Below, piece after piece: positions 8,193 through 16,149 of a stretch of 64,000 bases of DNA. This stretch comes from Desulfitobacterium_A nosdiversum (GTDB taxonomy: Bacteria > Bacillota > Desulfitobacteriia > Desulfitobacteriales > Desulfitobacteriaceae): NCBI RefSeq assembly GCF_049860565.1, contig NZ_CP172056.1, positions 3,100,001-3,164,000 on the forward strand, given 5' to 3'. Under the pieces are notes generated by a model. That model made no database searches. It was not told the origin of the DNA and saw only the letters and a program-made list of their open reading frames with translations. The position numbers were made by a program, and so were the translations under genes. The first letter of the stretch is position 1. The number at the start of each line of letters is the position of its first letter.

Positions 8193-9197
8193 ATGGCGAC
8201 ACCAGTTTGGGTCACATCGGCAAGACGTTTACTGGAAAAGCGGGTTTGGATACTTGGGTATACTGCTGCGGACTATCCTGAGGATAATCGTTCTTTAGAT
8301 TCCATTCGTCAACATCATTCACATCTTGATACAATTGCCCATTTTGCCTATCGCTTAGATGACGATGCTACCCTTCAAGGAGATTATCCTCGCCTTGTCA
8401 ATACATGTTTTGATTATGGAGTATCCCCCTTAATTCTCATTCACAATTTTAACGGTCAAATCTTTGACCCTTTGCCTTTAAGAACACTTCTTTCCTCTCC
8501 TTCGCTTCAGGAACGATTTATACAAGATTTACTTAATCTAATGCCTAATGGAGTGGCAGGTGTGCATATCGATTTTGAAGCACTTGAAGTCTCATACCGT
8601 ATAGCCTATAATTCTTTTCTCGAATCTCTTTGTAACTCTCTTCATGCAAAGGGTCTTCTCTTAACGATTGCTGTTCCAGCCAAACGATCAGAATGGGAAT
8701 CTCCGGGTTATGACTTCTCCGCAATTGGTCAAACATGTGATGCAGTTACACTGATGACTTATGATGAACATTATTCAGGAGGAACTGCAGGTCCCATTGC
8801 TTCCTTGCCTTGGATGACAGAGGTTTTAGACTATGCACTTCAATTCATCCCCCACCAGAAAATTCTAGTCGGAATACCCGTTTATGGCTATGATTGGTTT
8901 AAAGGTAAAGCCAAAGTCATTCCCATGAAGGATATTCCTTCCCTTATTTCACAAACTGGAGCACGACTTCTTTGGTCTGATCCAGACGTTGAACCTTATT
9001 TTTACTATTGGATAGGACGTGATCGTCACACGGTTTGGTTCGAAAGCGAATTATCGGCTAAAATACGCCTTGGTTTTGTTAAAAGCTATCGTATTCGCGG
9101 AATTGCAATTTGGCGTTTGGGCTATGAAACAAATCGTTTCTGGCAAGCTGTCAGCACCATACTTAATAATAAGAAAATACTAAAATGGCTTGTTTAA
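8193..9197 (+). CDS. GH18-family glycoside hydrolase, SleL/YaaH-like
   Basis: About 334 residues covering one GH18 TIM barrel. The active-site strand reads GVAGVHIDFEAL: the catalytic Glu and the Asp two residues before it are kept, but the first Asp of the usual DGxDxDxE motif is Ala. Other barrel landmarks are LMTYDEHYSGG and ILVGIPVYGYDW. There is no signal peptide, LysM or SH3 domain. Related proteins such as SleL/YaaH act on spore cortex peptidoglycan and also lack signal peptides, so a spore role is plausible but inferred. The ATG at 8193 sits 7 bases from GGAGGG; an ATG at 8187 abuts the Shine-Dalgarno and is unlikely. TATAAT at 8153-8158 may be its -10. Confidence 0.8.
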   Translation: MATPVWVTSARRLLEKRVWILGYTAADYPEDNRSLDSIRQHHSHLDTIAHFAYRLDDDATLQGDYPRLVNTCFDYGVSPLILIHNFNGQIFDPLPLRTLLSSPSLQERFIQDLLNLMPNGVAGVHIDFEALEVSYRIAYNSFLESLCNSLHAKGLLLTIAVPAKRSEWESPGYDFSAIGQTCDAVTLMTYDEHYSGGTAGPIASLPWMTEVLDYALQFIPHQKILVGIPVYGYDWFKGKAKVIPMKDIPSLISQTGARLLWSDPDVEPYFYYWIGRDRHTVWFESELSAKIRLGFVKSYRIRGIAIWRLGYETNRFWQAVSTILNNKKILKWLV

Positions 9198-9254
9198 TAT
9201 CTTAATAATTCGTATTATTACACTAAAGGTAGAAATATATGGAGGGGAATTTAA

Positions 9255-9524
9255 ATGTATGAATTAAAAAACTATATGGAACCTGTTGTTCGTCAAGCAC
9301 TTAAGGAATACACAGCTAAAGTCACATTGCCCTGTACCTGTGAACGCTGTATTGCAGATATTACAGCCATGGCCTTAAATCAATTACCCGCTAAATACTA
9401 TGTTTCTTTAAAAGGAGAAATTCTGACCCAATGGGAAACCCAATCTCTTCCTGACCAAGCTCGAGTTCTGGCGGCAATTATTAGAGCAGCCAAACAAGTC
9501 GAATCTACCCCTTCTCATTCCTAA
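9255..9524 (+). CDS. ComFB-family late competence protein
   Basis: 89 residues with the ComFB pattern: MEPVVRQALKEY, the cysteine cluster CTCERCIADITAMALNQLP and KYYVSLKGE. The three clustered cysteines (CTCERC) suggest metal binding. In Bacillus comFB lies in a competence operon, but its biochemical role is unclear; in cyanobacteria a related protein binds cyclic nucleotides. The ATG follows GGAGG at good spacing. The gene lies between the GH18 gene and a Crp/Fnr-type regulator. Confidence 0.8.
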   Translation: MYELKNYMEPVVRQALKEYTAKVTLPCTCERCIADITAMALNQLPAKYYVSLKGEILTQWETQSLPDQARVLAAIIRAAKQVESTPSHS

Positions 9525-9531
9525 AGCCTTT

Positions 9532-9657
9532 TTAATCGGCATTAAGGGCAATAAAAAGGCTGAGTAAAATTACGATAACAACTGCCAGCACCCTGAATGG
9601 AGTATTTATTGCATTTTGAATCTCTATTGGGACGATATCTATTCCTGGCACAGAGCT
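9532..9657 (-). CDS. Possible small single-pass membrane protein
   Basis: A minus-strand ORF starting at the Met of MSSVPGIDIVPIEI would give 41 residues, ending in a convincing transmembrane helix (FRVLAVVIVILLSLFIALN). GTG or ATG starts near 9657-9666 have a GAAGGG about 11-17 bases upstream, which is weak. It lies in the gap between comFB and the Crp/Fnr gene on the opposite strand. The hydrophobic run is unlikely in random non-coding DNA, but I recognise no family. Confidence 0.3.
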   Translation of the reverse strand, partial: SSVPGIDIVPIEIQNAINTPFRVLAVVIVILLSLFIALNAD

Positions 9658-9735
9658 CATCCTCACATAATGTATTTCCCTTCGTAATATATGATCTCTA
9701 GTTGTGTTCTGCTTTTCAAATCGGAGGTTTTGCAA

Positions 9736-10410
9736 TTGATTACCCCTCAAAAATTAAAGTGTTTCTCTCTTTTCTCAACATTGAGTGAAAAAGATCTTGA
9801 ACCCCTTCTTCCTTATTTAATCGTCAGACATTATCGAAAAGGGCAAATCCTTTTCGTTGAAGGAGAAATCGGCTCACTCGTTTACTTTGTTCTTTCGGGC
9901 CAAATTAAGCTTAGCAAAACTTTACCTGACGGAAATGAGCAAATTCTTGACTGGTGCGGTCCTAATGACAGCTTAGCAGAAATTTTATTAATTGAGCCTG
10001 GTCCTTACCCTGCTACAGCTGAAGTAATTCAAGAAAGTCAATTGCTTATTCTCCCAAATGAAAAGATTCCTGACCTTTTAGTCAGGAATCCCCAAATTGC
10101 GGTTGCCCTCATCCGTACTTTAAGTAAACGATTGCGCTTAAATCAGGAATTTATACGTATTTTAACCAGCCGTTCTACCGCAGGCATTCTTGCGGCTTTA
10201 CTTCTTCGCTTAGCTCAGCCTGCGGCTCATTCCAGTGAACCTATTTTTGTTGATGGAACACTTACCCATAAAGATTTGGCAAGTATGATTGGAACATCAC
10301 GTGAATTAGTCAACCGATCAATTAACAGTTGGAAGAGGCAAGGCATTATAAGACTTCAGGACAGCCGTCTTGAAATTCTTAAACCGCTAGAACTCGCTGA
10401 TTGGCCTTAA
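9736..10410 (+). CDS. Crp/Fnr-family transcriptional regulator
   Basis: About 224 residues. An N-terminal cyclic-nucleotide-binding-like barrel (YRKGQILFVEGEIGSLVYFV, then GQIKLSKTLPDG) is followed by a long dimer helix and a C-terminal winged helix (LTHKDLASMIGTSRELVN, recognition helix SRELVNRSINSWKRQG). Only one N-terminal Cys is near the place where Fnr has its cluster ligands, so it is not an oxygen-sensing [4Fe-4S] Fnr; the effector is unknown. The start is TTG at 9736, 8 bases from GGAGG; an ATG at 9691 lacks a Shine-Dalgarno. The gene ends 4 bases from the end of the convergent unknown gene. Confidence 0.85.
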   Translation: MITPQKLKCFSLFSTLSEKDLEPLLPYLIVRHYRKGQILFVEGEIGSLVYFVLSGQIKLSKTLPDGNEQILDWCGPNDSLAEILLIEPGPYPATAEVIQESQLLILPNEKIPDLLVRNPQIAVALIRTLSKRLRLNQEFIRILTSRSTAGILAALLLRLAQPAAHSSEPIFVDGTLTHKDLASMIGTSRELVNRSINSWKRQGIIRLQDSRLEILKPLELADWP

Positions 10411-10414
10411 GCTT

Positions 10415-11302
10415 TTAGTTATAAAATTTATAATTACCTTGTAACCCTTTAGTAAATGGGTACTCTGAAAATGGTTCTGACTCCAGTGATTTGACAATTT
10501 CCCACGCTTTCTCCCAAGTTAATGTTGCACGGCGCCGCCAGAAAATCATGGCGGCGCGCACTTTCTCTATGCTGTTATGCTCCGAAAAGTCCTGCAGCAG
10601 CGTTATTCCCCCCCATGATTTTATCCACTCTTTATAACAATGGGCATGTTCTTCTGATTGATTTTCGATTTGCTTGAGCGTAAAAAAGCAAGCCAATCTT
10701 GCTAAAACCTGTTCCTCATTCCTCTGCTGACAGAATTGACCATCTAAATCCATACCGGCAATAAGCAGTAATAATACAAAAAAGTGTAAACGGACAACAT
10801 GTCGCAAATGATCGGGATTGAGGTGTAAAAGTTCTGCCAAACGACCCAATGGACGTAAATAAAGCTTTATTGCCGGCTCATCGTAATTAACTTGAGCAAA
10901 AGCGCTTATTGGGATGGGAAACAGATCATGCAGCCCGGTTTCTGCAAGTTTAATTAAAAGCTCCTTCTCAATTTGCAATATTCGACGATCTTGCATCTGA
11001 AGTTGTTCTGAAGTATCCTTTAAAAACTTTTCTGCATCTTTTGGTTGCTCAGGAAGCTGCTCGACCCAATCTTTCAGCCGGGATCTACGGGGTAAAAGAA
11101 GCTCGAGAAGATTAGCCGTTTCCTGGTGCAAGGACTGAAATCCATGTTTGACCTCTTCCGGGTTTTGATATAATCCTTTCATCAATAATTCAGCACTTCT
11201 TGGACTCTCCATAGATTCCTCAAACCGAATTACAGCATCCCCATTTTTAATCGGAAACTTAAGGCCGATAGCTTGTTCAACTTCAAGGCGCAAGGAGCAC
11301 AC
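10415..11302 (-). CDS. Hypothetical protein, 295 residues
   Basis: I do not recognise this protein. It begins with GTG behind GGGGGG. The first 60 residues look like mixed alpha/beta; residues 75-125 are helical and charged (RSRLKDWVEQLPEQPKDAEK onwards), and around 165-190 there is a hydrophobic helix (RLHFFVLLLLIAGMDLDG) that could be buried or membrane-associated. The C-terminal part is rich in Trp, Glu and Lys and looks all-helical. The gene stands alone, convergent with the Crp/Fnr gene (4-base gap) and divergent from the Ski2-like helicase gene. Confidence 0.7.
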   Translation of the reverse strand: MCSLRLEVEQAIGLKFPIKNGDAVIRFEESMESPRSAELLMKGLYQNPEEVKHGFQSLHQETANLLELLLPRRSRLKDWVEQLPEQPKDAEKFLKDTSEQLQMQDRRILQIEKELLIKLAETGLHDLFPIPISAFAQVNYDEPAIKLYLRPLGRLAELLHLNPDHLRHVVRLHFFVLLLLIAGMDLDGQFCQQRNEEQVLARLACFFTLKQIENQSEEHAHCYKEWIKSWGGITLLQDFSEHNSIEKVRAAMIFWRRRATLTWEKAWEIVKSLESEPFSEYPFTKGLQGNYKFYN

Positions 11303-11456
11303 CTGAATTCCCCCCTTTAGCCATATTTCTTGATTAAATCATATGGTATTATTTTAAGGTTTATACCATTCATTTGCTTCTTTATGTCGAGTTTGTTAAA
11401 ATAAACCAAACAATAAGCTATAATCACTTAATTCCAGTAAGAAACGAGTGATCTAA

Positions 11457-13709
11457 ATGACTAAAAGGACTTATCACGGCTTAACTTTAGATCGTTTTCA
11501 AGAAGAAGCTTTAGATGCAATTGATGAAGGTCATTCTGTTGTTGTTGCAGCCCCAACAGGAACTGGGAAAACGTTAGTTGCTGATTATCTTGTGGATAAG
11601 GCAATTGAAGCTCATCAGCAGGTAATTTATACTGCACCGATTAAGGCTTTGAGCAACCAGAAATTTAAAGACTATAAAGAATTGTTTGGGTCAGAAAAAG
11701 TTGGAATCATGACAGGTGATGTTGTCATGAATCCTGATGCTCCCTTGCTGATTATGACTACAGAAATTTTCCGCAATCAAGTTATTACTGAAGATCCTGC
11801 TCTGCAACGTGTAACCCATATTATTTTTGACGAAATACATTGGCTAAACGATGAAGAACGCGGCACCGTCTGGGAGGAATCAATTATCCTCGCCCCTGCC
11901 CACATGAAAATCCTCGGTCTCAGTGCTACTATTGCGAATGCCCGACAACTTGTCCGCTGGATCGAGTCCATTCGTGAAGAAAAGGTTTCGCTTATTGAAG
12001 AACACCGGCGTATCGTCCCTTTAGAATATTATTACTATACCAAAGATACGGGGCTTGTTACATATGATCAATTATGGCGCTACTATCGACAACAGATTAA
12101 ATCTCATCATAATTCGGACGGTCCTCTGTTTTCTCCTACAACTCATCTGGACTTAATCCGGACCATTCATCGCAAATATCTGCCAACGCTTTATTTTGTC
12201 TTCAGTCGTAAACAATGTGCGGATAAAGCCAGAGAACTTGCAGGAATTGCAAACTACCTTAACCACAATGAGGCTATTCAAGTAGAAAATGCATTCCTGC
12301 AGCAATTTGGTCCTGAAGAAGAATGGTCAGCCTCGACTCACCAGCTTAAACGGTTATGTACAAAAGGGATTGCCTTTCACCATGCGGGGCTATTACCCAT
12401 GCAGAAAGCTATTGTTGAAGAATTGTTTTTACGGCGGCTTATTCATGTTCTTTACTGTACAGAAACATTTAGTGTCGGAATTAATTACCCTGTGAAAGCC
12501 GTCTGTTTTGATTCCCTCAATAAATTCGATGGTCGAAACTTTCGGCCTCTGGCTAATCATGAGTTCTTCCAAATGTCTGGTCGAGCCGGCCGCCGTGGAC
12601 TTGATGAAAAAGGCTACTCATTTGCTTTAATTGATTTAAACTATATGGAAAAAAGTCCGCCGCCGCGTTTTAATATTAAACGATTAGAGCCCTTGACAAG
12701 TCAATTTAAGCTATCTTACAATACTACCCTCAATCTTCAAGCTACTCTGAGCCCTGAACAAATTGAGCTCTACTTCCAGAAAAGCTTTGCTGCCTTTAGT
12801 TATATCCAAGCAAATGAAGATCTGACCTCTGAGCTTAAACTCATTAACGAAAAACTTGCGGACATAAATCAAATCGTATGTGAGCATGCAGGGGCTTTTA
12901 CTTGCCCTCTAAAATACCATCCGAAGAAAAAAGAACTTGATCGTTTAAGCCGGGCTTATACTACGCTTGGACCTCGCCGGCAAAATCGGGCTTACGGGCG
13001 TGAAATGGCACGAAAAATAAAAACTTGGAAAAAGCTTCTGAATGTCAACCCTCAAAAATGTCAAAATTCTAAACTAACGGTCTGTGAACAGGAAACAAAG
13101 AACATGGCTAAGCTGCAGCAACATGCGGCAGAAATTAAGAAAGAACTCATTAGTCTCCCTGACCAAAACTCTTTCCTTGCTGATTTTCATTTTAAACTTA
13201 ACCATCTTCGTCAGATGGGTTATCTTCGCGGAGAAGAGCTTCTTCCGAGAGGCGAATGTGCACGCCATATCTATGTTCAAGAGCTTCTCGTTACTGAATT
13301 GATTTATTCAAACATTTTCGATTCTCTTGATGACGATCAGCTAAATGCCCTTTTATCTTCCATTGACTTTGAATCAAGAAAGAATGATTATTTTCAGAGA
13401 CTTCAGGTTTTAGATTGGTTACCAGTACAAGAATTGGAACATTATATTCAATCGGTCTGCGGCCCTGATGCTGTGCGCTATGATCCTCGCGTCTCAGTTA
13501 TAACTTATTTTTGGAGTAAGGGACTCCCCTTTGCTGAGATTCAAAGACTTTGTAATCTCGATGAAGGAGACATAATTTCGGTCTTTCGGCGGACAATCGA
13601 TTTATTGCGTCAAATGCGAGATGCCGTTAAAGAACCTGGACTTAACCAAAGATTAAAAATATGTATGGATAAATTGGACCGCGACGAGGCTGCAATTCTT
13701 GAGTTATAA
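11457..13709 (+). CDS. Ski2-like DEAD/DEAH-box RNA helicase
   Basis: 750 residues. Helicase motifs in order: I APTGTGKT (about residue 31), Ia TAPIKALSNQKF, II DEIH, III SAT (LGLSATIANA), and VI QMSGRAGRRGLD. The DEIH box and AGRRG motif place it in the Ski2/Mtr4/HelY group rather than RecQ or DEAD-box. The C-terminal 300 residues hold a helical region with a CPLKYHPKK stretch. These enzymes unwind RNA or RNA-DNA hybrids using ATP; the bacterial role is not settled. The gene stands alone, with a strong terminator right after it. Confidence 0.88.
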   Translation: MTKRTYHGLTLDRFQEEALDAIDEGHSVVVAAPTGTGKTLVADYLVDKAIEAHQQVIYTAPIKALSNQKFKDYKELFGSEKVGIMTGDVVMNPDAPLLIMTTEIFRNQVITEDPALQRVTHIIFDEIHWLNDEERGTVWEESIILAPAHMKILGLSATIANARQLVRWIESIREEKVSLIEEHRRIVPLEYYYYTKDTGLVTYDQLWRYYRQQIKSHHNSDGPLFSPTTHLDLIRTIHRKYLPTLYFVFSRKQCADKARELAGIANYLNHNEAIQVENAFLQQFGPEEEWSASTHQLKRLCTKGIAFHHAGLLPMQKAIVEELFLRRLIHVLYCTETFSVGINYPVKAVCFDSLNKFDGRNFRPLANHEFFQMSGRAGRRGLDEKGYSFALIDLNYMEKSPPPRFNIKRLEPLTSQFKLSYNTTLNLQATLSPEQIELYFQKSFAAFSYIQANEDLTSELKLINEKLADINQIVCEHAGAFTCPLKYHPKKKELDRLSRAYTTLGPRRQNRAYGREMARKIKTWKKLLNVNPQKCQNSKLTVCEQETKNMAKLQQHAAEIKKELISLPDQNSFLADFHFKLNHLRQMGYLRGEELLPRGECARHIYVQELLVTELIYSNIFDSLDDDQLNALLSSIDFESRKNDYFQRLQVLDWLPVQELEHYIQSVCGPDAVRYDPRVSVITYFWSKGLPFAEIQRLCNLDEGDIISVFRRTIDLLRQMRDAVKEPGLNQRLKICMDKLDRDEAAILEL

Positions 13710-13724
13710 CAAACAGAGCAAACT

Positions 13725-13766
13725 AAAGGAGAAGGCATGTATACTTCGTATACACCTTCTCCTTTT
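13725..13766 (+). terminator. Intrinsic terminator after the helicase gene
   Basis: AAAGGAGAAGG and CCTTCTCCTTTT form the outer stem, with TGTATAC-TTCG-TATACA pairing inside. It lies 15 bases after the helicase stop codon and also lies between the helicase and the convergent rubredoxin gene. Confidence 0.85.
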
Positions 13767-13784
13767 CTAAATGCCTTATAATAA

Positions 13785-13949
13785 TTACTCCGCAGCTATT
13801 TCGAATGAATCTTTCCCGACACCACATTCAGGGCATACCCAATCCTCTGGAATATCTTCAAATGGGATCCCCGGTGCAATTCCTGAGTCTGGGTCACCGA
13901 CTGCAGGATCATAGACATAACCACATATTGTGCATACATATTTTTTCAT
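13785..13949 (-). CDS. Rubredoxin
   Basis: A 54-residue protein. It starts MKKYVCTICGYVYDP and ends with DWVCPECGVGKDSFE, so both CxxC(P/G)-type knuckles that bind the single iron (CTICG and CPECG) and the conserved aromatic and GDP residues are intact. Rubredoxins carry single electrons in the cytoplasm of anaerobes, often to oxygen- or superoxide-detoxifying enzymes. The ATG at 13949 follows AGGAG. It is 25 bases downstream of ridA on the same strand and likely cotranscribed. Confidence 0.95.
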   Translation of the reverse strand: MKKYVCTICGYVYDPAVGDPDSGIAPGIPFEDIPEDWVCPECGVGKDSFEIAAE

Positions 13950-13974
13950 TACAAAACTCCTTTAACCTTTATTT

Positions 13975-14352
13975 TTACCCCTTAAGGGCAATCATTTCGA
14001 TTTCAATTTTTACATCTTTAGGCAGGCGTGAAACTTGAACTGCTGATCGAGCCGGTGGCACCGCTTTAAAGAACTCAGCGTAAATATTATTCATCACGGC
14101 AAAATCATTCATATCGGCAAGAAAAACAGTAGTTTTTACAACGTTATCAAGCGAAGAACCCGCTGCCAAAAGCACTTGCTCTGAGTTTTTTAAGACTTGG
14201 CGAACTTGATCCTCTATATTCGGACCTGCAATATTCCCCGCTGGAGTCAGCGGAATTTGTCCGGAAGTAAATACTAAATTTCCAATTTCAATTCCTTGAG
14301 AATAAGGTCCTATTGCTGCGGGAGCATTTGTTGTTTTAACTTGTTTTTTCAT
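13975..14352 (-). CDS. ridA: RidA (YjgF/YER057c) enamine/imine deaminase
   Basis: 125 residues, the standard length. It has the family landmarks AIGPYSQGIEIGNLVFTSGQ and the catalytic-Arg region PPARSAVQVSRLPKDVKIEIE. RidA hydrolyses reactive 2-aminoacrylate released by PLP enzymes such as serine dehydratase. The ATG follows AGGAG with 9-base spacing. The rubredoxin gene follows it and an unknown membrane protein gene precedes it on the same strand. Confidence 0.95.
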   Translation of the reverse strand: MKKQVKTTNAPAAIGPYSQGIEIGNLVFTSGQIPLTPAGNIAGPNIEDQVRQVLKNSEQVLLAAGSSLDNVVKTTVFLADMNDFAVMNNIYAEFFKAVPPARSAVQVSRLPKDVKIEIEMIALKG

Positions 14353-14372
14353 TATAATCTACTCCTAACTTT

Positions 14373-14816
14373 CTACAAGTTATCTCCATAAAAAGAAATT
14401 CCATACTGTTTCCATACATAGGCTTTGAATTGATCTGCACACTGGCAAGGATATTGATGGTCGCAAAAACCTACGTCTAACTTTCCTAGAAAATGATGAT
14501 GAAGAATATGGACATTTACATAAAGATGATTTGAATACTCCCTCAATCTAAAATAATGACGAAGTACTCCTATAAACAGCAAAAAAGAAATAATGTCAAT
14601 CCCCCAATGGATTTGAGGATACATCCATAATGTTAGGCTGGTTAATCCCAAAATCAAGGTCACAATTAGCCACTCAAGCTCGCGCTTTTGAATAACCCGC
14701 CATTCCTCATAGCGGATGAGAAATTCTGTAAATAATCGGCTTATATGCGGGGATATAATCGGAACAGTTATTGTCTTTGTTTTTTTTACACATAGAGGCT
14801 GGATTATGACTCCCAA
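14373..14816 (-). CDS. Hypothetical membrane protein, 147 residues
   Basis: I do not recognise this protein. It has two predicted transmembrane helices in the middle (LEWLIVTLILGLTSLTLWMY and WGIDIISFLLFIGVL), an N-terminal basic cytoplasmic part, and a C-terminal tail with a His/Cys-rich stretch (VHILHHHFLGKL, then CDHQYPCQC) that could bind a metal. The start is TTG, 7 bases from AAGGAGG. It is followed by ridA and preceded by a HAD phosphatase gene, all on the same strand with small gaps. Confidence 0.7.
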   Translation of the reverse strand: MGVIIQPLCVKKTKTITVPIISPHISRLFTEFLIRYEEWRVIQKRELEWLIVTLILGLTSLTLWMYPQIHWGIDIISFLLFIGVLRHYFRLREYSNHLYVNVHILHHHFLGKLDVGFCDHQYPCQCADQFKAYVWKQYGISFYGDNL

Positions 14817-14834
14817 GAAAAAGCCTCCTTAACC

Positions 14835-15530
14835 TTAAAAATTACCTTGAAGGATTAACTCATTAAGTTCTTGTAAGGTACCTTGATAATCGGTTAGATT
14901 TTCTTCTACATGTGTCCCTACATAAAAAGTTTTCATTCCGATTTTTCGCGCCGCCAAATCCTCAGTCGGATGATTTCCAACCATCATACATTCTTCTGGA
15001 TTTAAACCGATTTTCTCAGTCATTTCTTTATAAAAGCCAAGGTGAGGCTTACAAAAATGAAAGCTTTCCATTGAAGGAATTAATGAAAATTGTTCCGGAG
15101 ACAAACCCGCCCATCTAATACGTTCTTCAATAGCAAGAATTGGCATAACCGGATTAGATGCAATCGCTACTGCATACCCTTGCTGAATAGCGTTATCAAC
15201 TGATTTCCTGCCATCAACATTTTCTTTAACTAAACATTTTAATGCTGGAAAATCCGTTTTATAAAATTCTTCAAAAATAGGCCAGAGTGTATTATACGTC
15301 AGCGATGTTGCCTTCGTAAAATCATCAAAAAAAGTTTGCGAGTTAGTTTTTTCGGCTTTAGGCTCTTTGATCATGATCTCTGTAGAACGTAAAACGTTTT
15401 TCGCAAACTTCTCCGGTGAAATCAAATGACTGAACCGAGGGGCTAGAAGTCCAATATAATTGCGCATAAATTCCTCTTGATCCATGATCGTCAAAGTACC
15501 ATCCAAGTCAAAGAGAATTGCTTTAATCAT
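14835..15530 (-). CDS. HAD-family hydrolase
   Basis: 231 residues. Motif I LFDLDGTLT at the N terminus supplies the nucleophile Asp; motif II is the SNPV segment; motif III/IV lies at FCKPHLGFYKEM and MVGNHPTEDLAA. It has a helical cap after motif I. HAD enzymes are mostly phosphatases; the substrate here cannot be predicted. The ATG follows GGTGG. It heads a likely operon with the membrane protein, ridA and rubredoxin genes. Confidence 0.88.
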   Translation of the reverse strand: MIKAILFDLDGTLTIMDQEEFMRNYIGLLAPRFSHLISPEKFAKNVLRSTEIMIKEPKAEKTNSQTFFDDFTKATSLTYNTLWPIFEEFYKTDFPALKCLVKENVDGRKSVDNAIQQGYAVAIASNPVMPILAIEERIRWAGLSPEQFSLIPSMESFHFCKPHLGFYKEMTEKIGLNPEECMMVGNHPTEDLAARKIGMKTFYVGTHVEENLTDYQGTLQELNELILQGNF

Positions 15531-16149
15531 GTTTCCACCTAACCTTAATGTTATATACTATTATTTCTCGTTAACTTTTATAATTCCTGCTGAGTGTCCT
15601 TTATTTTCCTAGTTTACCCAATATATAATGGCTAAAATAAAGAAACTTGACTTCCGCCCAAAGGCACTGTCTTCGCACTTGTTAGCTTTGCGCAGGTGAA
15701 AGCCTTAGTTACACTTATACTATCTACCGATAAAAATTTTATACTTTCTGATAGTACAAAAAAGAAAACTGCCGCGTTATCGCTGACAGTTTATCTTAAA
15801 TAGCAAGTTTTTAATAGTTAGTGCTGCAGTCACACCTATTAAGCCGGGCAAATTCGAATAATTCGTCTTTCACGAAACATGTATGTTACATGTTACAAGA
15901 TGAGTTTTGATTCCTTCCCAAAAAGAATAGCTGAGATTTTTATCCATCTCTCGTATCTGGTGCCACACTATGCTTTTAAAGCTAACTATGCGATCTGCCT
16001 TCCTCTAATGAAGCAACTAATACTTATACACGTACTCGTACGCATCGTAGGCAACGCATTGCCAAATAAAAATGTATGAGTTGCTTAGTAATGTTGATAT
16101 TCTTCCTAAGACCCAGAAACTCCTCGGAAGAAATTTAGCTATTTTACGC
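15531..16149. other. Long intergenic region without a convincing gene
   Basis: No ORF here has homology I recognise. Visible structure: a nested hairpin at about 15661-15706 (AAGGC/GCCTT outer, CACTTG/CAGGTG inner); a terminator-like hairpin at 15758-15792; and a short cluster of small inverted repeats at 16025-16062 (CGTACTCGTACG, GGCAACGCATTGCC). Short plus-strand ORFs at 15879-16079 and 16072-16281 have no good Shine-Dalgarno, and the second runs antisense into the lut gene. It may hold a small RNA or a gene remnant. Confidence 0.4.
15750..15792 (-). terminator. Intrinsic terminator in the lut downstream gap
   Basis: On the minus strand AAACTGtCaGCG-ATAA-CGCgGCAGTTT is followed by TCTTTTTT. 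It lies about 360 bases after the stop of the LutA-LutB fusion gene, so it either ends a long lut mRNA tail or ends an unrecognised small transcript in the gap. Confidence 0.7.

Noticed and set aside
9736..10410. Oxygen-sensing Fnr
   Set aside because: Only one N-terminal Cys is near the cluster position, so a [4Fe-4S] site is not possible.
16025..16062. CRISPR-like or attachment-site repeats
   Set aside because: The small palindromes here are single, short and not spaced regularly; no integrase or cas gene is nearby.
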